In this document: positions 33,678 through 39,142 of the stretch, in pieces
Layout of the letters: each line of letters begins with the position of its first letter
Numbering within the stretch: position 1 is the stretch's first letter
Assembly (NCBI GenBank): GCA_030538585.1
Contig: JAUNTP010000004.1
Span: 1-39,142, forward strand
Reading direction: 5' to 3'
DNA: 39,142 nt
DNA from: Mobilicoccus sp.
GTDB lineage: Bacteria > Actinomycetota > Actinomycetes > Actinomycetales > Dermatophilaceae
The notes under the pieces: generated by a model
The model's database searches: none
Seen by the model: only the letters and a program-made list of their open reading frames with translations
What the model was told of the DNA's origin: nothing
Position numbers and translations under genes: made by a program

Positions 33678-35164
33678 GACGTCTCCTCAGGGGTGATGTC
33701 GGTGCGGGGGAGGTCGACGATGAACGTCGCGCCCCCGCCAGAGGTGGAGGTGACGCCGCAGCGACCTCCGTGGGCCGAGACGATGGCGGCGACGATCGCG
33801 AGACCGAGGCCGTGACCGCCGACCGGGCGTCGTCCCCGGGCCGGGTCGGTGCGGTAGAAGCGTTCGAACACGTGCTGTTGCTGGTCTTCGGGGATGCCGG
33901 GTCCGTTGTCGGCGACCTCGACGCGGCACCGGTCGCCGTCGCACCCGACACGCACGGTCACCGAGGTGCCGGCAGGGGTGTGGTGCACGGCGTTGGAGAC
34001 GAGGTTGGTGACGACCTGCCGCAGGCGGGCGTCGTCGCCGTCGACGGTGGCGGGCCCGAGCGGGTGGCCGTCGATGCCGGTGAGGCGGATGGTGTGGCTC
34101 GTGCCGCGGGCCCGCGCGTCCTGCACGACGTCGCTCGCGATGACGGTGAGGTCGACCGGGACGATCTGCATGGGGCGACGGTTGTCGAGGCGGGCGAGGG
34201 TGAGGAGGTCGTCGACGAGCCCGCTCATGCGGGTGGCCTCACCCTCGATGCGCTGCATCGACCCGGCGACGGCCTCGGGCGTGGAGGTCGCGCCCTGGCG
34301 GAACAGTTCGGCGTAGCCGCGGATGGTGGCGAGGGGGGTGCGCAGCTCGTGGGAGGCGTCGGTGACGAACCGGCGCATCCGCGCCTCGGAGGCCTGCCGG
34401 GCCGCGAAGGAGCTCTCGATCTGGGTGAGCATGACGTTGATGGATGAGGAGAGGCTCGCGACCTCGTCGTGGGCGATGCGTTCGGGCACGCGGCGGCTGA
34501 GGTCGCCCGCGGCGATGGCGGCGGCGGTGTCCTCGATGCTGCGCAGCGGCCGGAACGCCCGCCGGAACCCGAGCCACCCGATCAGGACGCACGCCGAGGA
34601 GACGAGAAACCCGATGACGGCCGACAGCAGCACCATGCGCGCCACGGTCTGCTCGACGCCGTCGAGGGAGGACGCGACGGCGTAGGTGCCGGTGCGGTTG
34701 GCGAGCGGGCCGACGAGAACCCGCCACTGACCCGCGCCGTCGACCGAGTCCACGGTGAACGCCTCGCCCGAGTACACGAGTGCGTCGTCGGGGGTGAAGG
34801 ACGGGATCTTCGGCCCGCTGCCCTGCGTCGTCACCGACAGCTCGCGTTCGCCGTCGGCGCGCATGACGACGACCGCGTAGTTGGGCGGCATCTCGACGCG
34901 GGTCTGATAGCGGTACTGCTCCAGCACCTGACCGGCGACGGGAGCGGCCGCGATGCGGAGTTCGGCGTCGGTGCGGTCCAGGAGGTAGGTGCGCATGAGC
35001 GCCGCCGTCGCGAGGCTCGACAGGGCGAGGGCGAACAGGAGGAGGACGAGCAGCACGGCGATGAGACGCCACGTCAGGGACCAGCGGCGAAAGACGTCCG
35101 TGACGCGCGTGTGGGCGCTGCCGGCCGCCCCCTTGGCACGGCGGCTCAGCGCGGCCGCGTTCAC
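33674..35164 (-). CDS. Sensor histidine kinase (HAMP, HisKA, HATPase)
   Basis: A 496-residue membrane kinase. Helix 1 is about 33-57 and helix 2 about 176-200, with an extracytoplasmic sensor domain between. HAMP (201-255, RRAFRPLRSIEDTAAAIAAGDLSRRVPER) is followed by HisKA with the phosphorylated H272 in DASHELRTPLATIRGYAEL. The ATPase shows the N box (NLVSNAVHHTP), G1 (DNGPGIP), F box (VFERFYR) and G2 (GGHGLGLAIV). The start is GTG at 35164, overlapping the regulator's stop (GTGA), with GAAGG upstream. The longer open frame would run into the regulator gene. It is the middle gene of the regulator-kinase-protease operon. The signal is not known; envelope stress is likely by analogy with MprB. 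Confidence 0.95.
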   Translation of the reverse strand: MNAAALSRRAKGAAGSAHTRVTDVFRRWSLTWRLIAVLLVLLLFALALSSLATAALMRTYLLDRTDAELRIAAAPVAGQVLEQYRYQTRVEMPPNYAVVVMRADGERELSVTTQGSGPKIPSFTPDDALVYSGEAFTVDSVDGAGQWRVLVGPLANRTGTYAVASSLDGVEQTVARMVLLSAVIGFLVSSACVLIGWLGFRRAFRPLRSIEDTAAAIAAGDLSRRVPERIAHDEVASLSSSINVMLTQIESSFAARQASEARMRRFVTDASHELRTPLATIRGYAELFRQGATSTPEAVAGSMQRIEGEATRMSGLVDDLLTLARLDNRRPMQIVPVDLTVIASDVVQDARARGTSHTIRLTGIDGHPLGPATVDGDDARLRQVVTNLVSNAVHHTPAGTSVTVRVGCDGDRCRVEVADNGPGIPEDQQQHVFERFYRTDPARGRRPVGGHGLGLAIVAAIVSAHGGRCGVTSTSGGGATFIVDLPRTDITPEETS

Positions 35165-35877
35165 GTGCCTTCGGGGGGCAGTCGCAGAACGTAGCCGACC
35201 CCGCGCCGGGTGTGGATGAGCTGCGGCGCGTCGGGCGCGTCGATCTTGCGACGCAGGTAGGAGATGTAGGACTCGACGATGCCGGCCTCGCCGCGGAAGT
35301 CGTAGTCCCACACGTGGTCGAGGATCTGCGCCTTGCTCAGCACCCGGTTGGGGTTGAGCAGCAGGTAGCGCAGCAGCTTGAACTCGGTGGGGGAGACGTC
35401 GATGACGCGGGTGCCGCGGCGCACCTCGTGGGAGTCCTCGTTGAGTTCGAGGTCGTGGAAGCGCAGGATTGCGTCCTGGGTCTCCTCGCCGCGGGTGCGG
35501 CGGAGCACGGCGCGGATGCGGGCGATGACCTCTTCGAGGCTGAACGGCTTGGTGACGTAGTCGTCGCCGCCGACGGTGAGGCCGGTGATCTTGTCCTCGA
35601 CGGAGTCGCGCGCGGTGACGAAGACGACCGGCATGAGCCGGCCGCTCTCCCGCAGGCGCTGGGTGACGGTGAAGCCGTCCATGTCGGGCAGCATCACGTC
35701 GAGCACGATGAGGTCGGGCTGCTCGGCGGTGGCCACCGTGATGGCGGTCGTGCCGTCACCGGCGGTGAACACCTCGAACCCGGCGAACCGCAGCGACGTG
35801 GCGAGGAGTTCACGAATGTTGGGCTCGTCCTCGACGACGAGGAGTCGCGCTTCTGGGGTCGACGGTGGTGTGCTCAC
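35161..35877 (-). CDS. OmpR-family response regulator
   Basis: A 238-residue regulator. The receiver domain (10-125) has the acidic pair E16/D17 (VVEDEP), the phosphorylated D60 (IVLDVMLPDMDG), the switch threonine in VFVTARDS and lysine in VTKPFS. The winged-helix DNA-binding domain (about 140-235) reads VSPTEFKLLRYLLLNPNRVLSKAQILDHVW and IVESYISYLRRKID, ending HTRRGVGYVLRLP. The wording is closest to TrcR/PhoP-type regulators, while the gene order is that of MprA. The start is GTG at 35877, with GGTGGG upstream. First gene of the operon with the kinase and protease, all three overlapping by 4 bases. Confidence 0.95.
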   Translation of the reverse strand: MSTPPSTPEARLLVVEDEPNIRELLATSLRFAGFEVFTAGDGTTAITVATAEQPDLIVLDVMLPDMDGFTVTQRLRESGRLMPVVFVTARDSVEDKITGLTVGGDDYVTKPFSLEEVIARIRAVLRRTRGEETQDAILRFHDLELNEDSHEVRRGTRVIDVSPTEFKLLRYLLLNPNRVLSKAQILDHVWDYDFRGEAGIVESYISYLRRKIDAPDAPQLIHTRRGVGYVLRLPPEGT

Positions 35878-35930
35878 CCCACCAGCATGGGCGGGAAGTC
35901 TGAACGTTCGCTGGACATCTCCCGTACGGG

Positions 35931-37595
35931 TCAGCGGCGGGGAGTCCAGGTGACGGGCATGACCTTCGTCTCGTTCGGCAGCGGCACCCCGGCGCAGGAC
36001 GTGTCGCGTCGCGGCATCGTGCCCTTCGTCAGGTAGTTGGTGACGACCTTGTCGACGCAGGCGTTCTCGGTGAGGTAAGCGCCGTGGCTGCCCTGCCCCT
36101 CGACGGTGAGCAGCCGGGTGCGGGGGTCGGCCCGGTGGGCGCGGCGGGCGCCCTCGATGGGGGTCGCCGGGTCGTACTGGGTCTGCACCATGAGCTTCAT
36201 CGGGCCCCGAGTGCCGATCCTCGGCGCCGGCTGGGGCTTGTACGGCCAGGACGCGCAGGGGCCGATGACGAGGTCGTGCCCGCCGGCCGCGAGCGGGAAC
36301 CGGCGGATGTTCTCGCGGAACTCGCGCTCCAGGGAGGAGGTGCGGCGGTCGAAGGCGGTGTCGTTGCAGATGATCGCGGTGCGCACGGTGAGGAACGAGG
36401 GGTCGCCGCCGCCGAGGGAGGCGAGGAGCTCCTCAGGCAGGGCCGGTTCGACCGCGCCACTGGAGGCGCGTAGGGCGGCGTCGGTGCCGGCGATGAACTG
36501 GGCCGCGTACGGCAGCGTCGCGTCCTCGTACATGAGGAGCATGAGGATGCCGTCGACGTCGTCGGCACGCAGCCCGGTGACCCGGCCGGCGGCCGCGGCG
36601 GCACGCACCCGCTCGTAGGCGCGGCGGGTCTGCGTCACGGTCGAACCGCCGCCGAACGTCGCGTGTTGACGTCCCATCCACGGCAAGAACTGGCCTTCGA
36701 AGCGACGCTGGAAGCCCATGGGGAATCCGGCGAAGCTGCTGCGCCAGTCGGTGGTGAACTCGGTGTTGGCGTCGAGGACGACCCGCTCCAGGCTGTGCGG
36801 GTAGTACTGCGCGTACCACGCGCCCATCCACGAGCCGCCGGAGACGCCGAACCAGTCGACCTTGGTGGTGCGGCCGACGAGGAGCTGCCGAACGAGGTCG
36901 TGGTCGGAGACGGTGTCGTAGGTGGTGATGTGCTGCAGGTAGCGGCCGTGCTTCTTCACGCACGCGTCGACGAACGCCTTCATGGAGGCGCGGGAGGCGT
37001 TGCGAGTCGTGGTGGACAGGTCGCGGGAGTCGGCGACGCCGAGGGTCTCAGGCATGCACTCCAGCGGGGTGCTGCCGCCGGTACCGCGCGGGTCGACGCC
37101 GACGATGTGGTGGGTCGACTTCAGGGCGGGCTTCAAAGCCGCGACCGACAACGTCATCGGCCCGGCGGCGCCACCGGGGCCGCCGGGGTTGACGAAGAGG
37201 GTCCGCGCGCCGCGGCCGGTGGCAGCGACGCGGCTGATGTGCAGGTCCATCGACCCCTTCGACAGATCGCGCCAGGCCAGGGGAGTACGCACGGTGGCGC
37301 ACTCGACCTTCTCGCCGACGAGGGTCGCGGTGAGGGCGGTGCTCTCGGTGCAGTTCTTCTCCGACCACGCGACCTTCTGGGCGCGGTACTGCGTCATGGT
37401 CCACGGGCGCGTCGTGCGTCGGGGCGCGACGCTCGTCGTGCCGGCGGCGGCACGCACCTGGTCGTTGATCTCGGCGGGCAGGCCGGGAGCGGGCGGCGGG
37501 TCGATCGGCGTGGTGGCCTGAGCCCCGTGGGCGGTGGCGATCACCAGCGGTGCGACCAACGCGACGGTGACGGCGGTCCGAACGCTGCGGTGCAT
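35931..37595 (-). CDS. Secreted alpha/beta-hydrolase of the tripeptidyl aminopeptidase family
   Basis: A 554-residue exported protein. A signal peptide is visible (MHRSVRTAVTVALVAPLVIATAHGAQA, cleavage after about 27). The alpha/beta-hydrolase core has the oxyanion segment NPGGPGG (136-142), HIVGVDPRGTGGSTPL, the nucleophile S252 in GVSGGSWMG, then the TAP-type C-terminal domain (about 450-550) with QTQYDPATP (aspartate), GQGSHGAYL (histidine) and paired cysteines (NACVDKVV, TSCAGVPLP). The family (Streptomyces SlpD/SlpE and tripeptidyl aminopeptidase) removes peptides from the N-terminus of secreted proteins. TAGGGA precedes the ATG. It lies 53 bases upstream of the response regulator, so joint expression with the stress operon is possible. 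Confidence 0.93.
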   Translation of the reverse strand: MHRSVRTAVTVALVAPLVIATAHGAQATTPIDPPPAPGLPAEINDQVRAAAGTTSVAPRRTTRPWTMTQYRAQKVAWSEKNCTESTALTATLVGEKVECATVRTPLAWRDLSKGSMDLHISRVAATGRGARTLFVNPGGPGGAAGPMTLSVAALKPALKSTHHIVGVDPRGTGGSTPLECMPETLGVADSRDLSTTTRNASRASMKAFVDACVKKHGRYLQHITTYDTVSDHDLVRQLLVGRTTKVDWFGVSGGSWMGAWYAQYYPHSLERVVLDANTEFTTDWRSSFAGFPMGFQRRFEGQFLPWMGRQHATFGGGSTVTQTRRAYERVRAAAAAGRVTGLRADDVDGILMLLMYEDATLPYAAQFIAGTDAALRASSGAVEPALPEELLASLGGGDPSFLTVRTAIICNDTAFDRRTSSLEREFRENIRRFPLAAGGHDLVIGPCASWPYKPQPAPRIGTRGPMKLMVQTQYDPATPIEGARRAHRADPRTRLLTVEGQGSHGAYLTENACVDKVVTNYLTKGTMPRRDTSCAGVPLPNETKVMPVTWTPRR

Positions 37596-38034
37596 GAGAT
37601 TCCCTACGAGACAGGCCGGTCGAGCCGGATGCGGTGCGGAGGGCGGCAGCCCCCACGACGACAGGACACCGCAGACGCTAGCCCGTCGATCACGCCGCCC
37701 GGCACCGGGGAGGGTGAATTCTGAGCAACGTCTGGGCACCCACCCCCGTTGAGCGAGGACAAGACTCATCCCCCGGTTGGCCGAGGGGGAGCACCCCCCG
37801 TTGGTCGAGGAGCGAAGCGTCTCGAGACCACCGAGACTCCTCCCGTGACCTGCCTCGGTGGTACCGCTACTCCGTCGAGGCCCCGGTGGTTTCGAGACGT
37901 CGCTTCGCTCCTCCTCAACCAACGGTGGTGGGCGAGGCTCTGACGTGACCTCACCTGTCTCGAGATGTCGCTTCGCTTCTCCTTCTCGGATTGAGGAGCG
38001 AAGCGTCTCGAAATCGACCAACGGCAGGGTGGGT
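37596..38034. repeat. Intergenic region with four REP-like copies
   Basis: This 439-base gap has copies at 37798-37830 (CCGTTGGTCGAGG to CTCGAGACCA), 37887-37925 (TGGTTTCGAGACG to CTCAACCAACGG), 37956-37990 and 37991-38024. The last two are a head-to-head pair built around CTTCGCTT and GAGGAGCGAAGCG, ending in TCTCGAAATCGACCAACGG. A degenerate trace (GGTTGGCCGAGG) lies at about 37774-37790. The remainder up to 37744 appears unique. I see no gene. Confidence 0.78.
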
Positions 38035-39142
38035 TCAGAGGTCGCCCTCGTCGAGGATGCGGTAGGCGTAGCCCTGTTCGGCGAGGAAGCGTTGGCGGTG
38101 GGCGGCGAAGTCGGCGTCGACGGTGTCGCGGGTGACGACGCTGTAGAAGTGGGCGGTGCCACCATCGGCCTTGGGTCGCAGCAGCCGCCCGAGACGCTGC
38201 GCCTCTTCCTGCCGCGACCCGAACGTCCCGCTCACCTGGATCGCGACCGACGCCTCGGGCAGGTCGATCGAGAAGTTCGCGACCTTGCTCACCACGAGCA
38301 GGTCGATCTCGCCGGTGCGGAACGCCTCGAACAACTTCTGACGCTGCGCGACGGTGGTCTGCCCGGTGAGCAACGGCGCGTCCAGGCGGCCCGCGAGCGA
38401 TTCGAGCTGGTCGAGGTACTGACCGATGACCAGGGTCGGCGCGCCGGCGTGCCGCTGCACGATCCGCTCGACGACACTGTCCTTGACGGGCGCGCACGAG
38501 GCCAGCCGGTAGCGGTCGTCCGGCTCCGCGGTGGCGTAGGCGATGCGCTCCGACTCACTGAGGGCGACCCGCACCTCGACACAGTCGGCCGGGGCGATGT
38601 AGCCCTGCGCCTCGATCTCCTTCCACGGCGCATCGAACCTCTTCGGTCCGATGAGGGAGAACACGTCGTGCTCCCGCCCGTCCTCGCGCACCAGCGTCGC
38701 GGTGAGACCCAATCGGCGCCGAGCCTGCAGGTCGGCCGTCATCCGAAAGATCGGGGCGGGCAGCAGGTGCACCTCGTCGTAGACGACGAGCCCCCAGTCG
38801 CGGGCGTCGAGCAGGTCGAGGTGGGTGTAGGCGCCTTTGCGGCGGGTCGTCAGCAGTTGGTAGGTCGCGATCGTCACCGGCCGAATCTCCTTGCGGGCGC
38901 CCGAGTACTCGCCGATCTCGTCCTCGGTGAGGCTCGTGCGCTGCAGCAACTCGGCGCGCCACTGCCGCGCGGAGACCGTGTTCGTCACGAGGATGAGGGT
39001 CGTCGTGCCCGACCGCGCCATCGCGCCCGCCCCGACGAGGGTCTTGCCCGCTCCGCAGGGCAGGACGACGACGCCCGAGCCGCCGTGCCAGAACCCGTCG
39101 ACCGCCTGCTCCTGATACGGGCGCAGACTCCAGCCGTCCTGC
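38035..39142 (-). CDS. XPB/Ssl2-like DEAD/DEAH-box DNA helicase, 5' end outside the window
   Basis: The C-terminal 368 residues of a superfamily 2 helicase; the frame is open to the window edge, so the start is missing. Visible motifs are RPYQEQAV (Q-like), Walker A PCGAGKT, VTNTVSARQWRAEL (Ia), the DEAH-type box DEVH in LVVYDEVHLLPAP, GLTATLVREDG (III), and the C-terminal domain VIGQYLDQLESLAGRL, SKVANFSIDLPEASVAIQVSG and the arginine-finger motif QEEAQRLGRLLRPK. Bacterial XPB (as in M. tuberculosis Rv0861c) unwinds DNA in repair and is widespread in actinobacteria. The ending is the usual one for that family (FLAEQGYAYRI). The missing N-terminal part would include the damage-recognition domain. 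Confidence 0.93.
   Translation of the reverse strand, partial: QDGWSLRPYQEQAVDGFWHGGSGVVVLPCGAGKTLVGAGAMARSGTTTLILVTNTVSARQWRAELLQRTSLTEDEIGEYSGARKEIRPVTIATYQLLTTRRKGAYTHLDLLDARDWGLVVYDEVHLLPAPIFRMTADLQARRRLGLTATLVREDGREHDVFSLIGPKRFDAPWKEIEAQGYIAPADCVEVRVALSESERIAYATAEPDDRYRLASCAPVKDSVVERIVQRHAGAPTLVIGQYLDQLESLAGRLDAPLLTGQTTVAQRQKLFEAFRTGEIDLLVVSKVANFSIDLPEASVAIQVSGTFGSRQEEAQRLGRLLRPKADGGTAHFYSVVTRDTVDADFAAHRQRFLAEQGYAYRILDEGDL

Overview
The window is very GC-rich and comes from an actinobacterium. Support for this comes from the stand-alone groEL with a GGM tail behind a CIRCE operator, an XPB-type helicase, DUF3263, DUF2339, DUF4031-Nudix and DUF6421 proteins, frequent GTG starts and 4-base ATGA/GTGA gene overlaps. 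A member of the Micrococcales (Intrasporangiaceae, Ornithinimicrobiaceae or Dermacoccaceae type) is the best guess. The genus cannot be fixed from the sequence alone.

Positions 1-16400 hold a complete selenocysteine island. selA and selB form a minus-strand operon. selC (tRNA-Sec, UCA anticodon) and selD diverge from a shared spacer. The formate dehydrogenase operon (alpha subunit with in-frame UGA at codon 189, four-cluster ferredoxin-like beta subunit, NrfD-type membrane subunit, OFA-family transporter) is the likely sole consumer of selenocysteine in this window. Its SECIS keeps the U17, G23 and U24 positions of the E. coli fdhF element. Inside the island sit a kinase-less sensor-like membrane protein, a long DUF402 protein and a methyl-accepting chemotaxis protein. 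Next to selD is a rhodanese-like protein with no cysteine at all, preceded by an 8-residue upstream ORF encoding MRPLSCCR, a probable cysteine-sensing leader peptide.

Positions 16500-20522 carry a three-gene, translationally coupled operon (DUF4350-like/DUF6421 fusion, SDR oxidoreductase, threonine-aldolase-like PLP enzyme). It sits behind a promoter with a perfect 14-bp palindrome between -35 and -10. Function is unknown. I point out a possible metal-binding pattern (HDRTH then EELRCDL) in the DUF6421 part. This is the best candidate for an undescribed pathway.

Positions 20600-28200 are mostly housekeeping or conserved hypothetical genes: DUF2339 membrane protein, SRPBCC protein, SGNH hydrolase coupled to ung, DUF3263 protein, CIRCE-controlled groL and a VOC protein. 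Positions 28200-32100 hold an orphan AAA ATPase with an 18-bp AT-rich palindrome touching its start codon, a DUF4031-Nudix fusion, an HD-domain protein overlapping it tail to tail, and an EamA exporter. A 331-base spacer follows with many CTCACC/GGTGAG repeats and a 30-bp perfect palindrome.

Positions 32400-37600 encode a two-component system coupled to an HtrA-like PDZ protease (the layout of mycobacterial mprAB-pepD) and a secreted tripeptidyl-aminopeptidase-like hydrolase. The window ends inside an XPB-like helicase. About 16 copies of a REP-like dispersed imperfect inverted repeat (half sites TGGTCTCGAGACG and CTCGACCAACGG) occupy the gaps at the left edge and near 3.4-3.6, 25.4-25.6, 29.5-29.7 and 37.8-38.0 kb.
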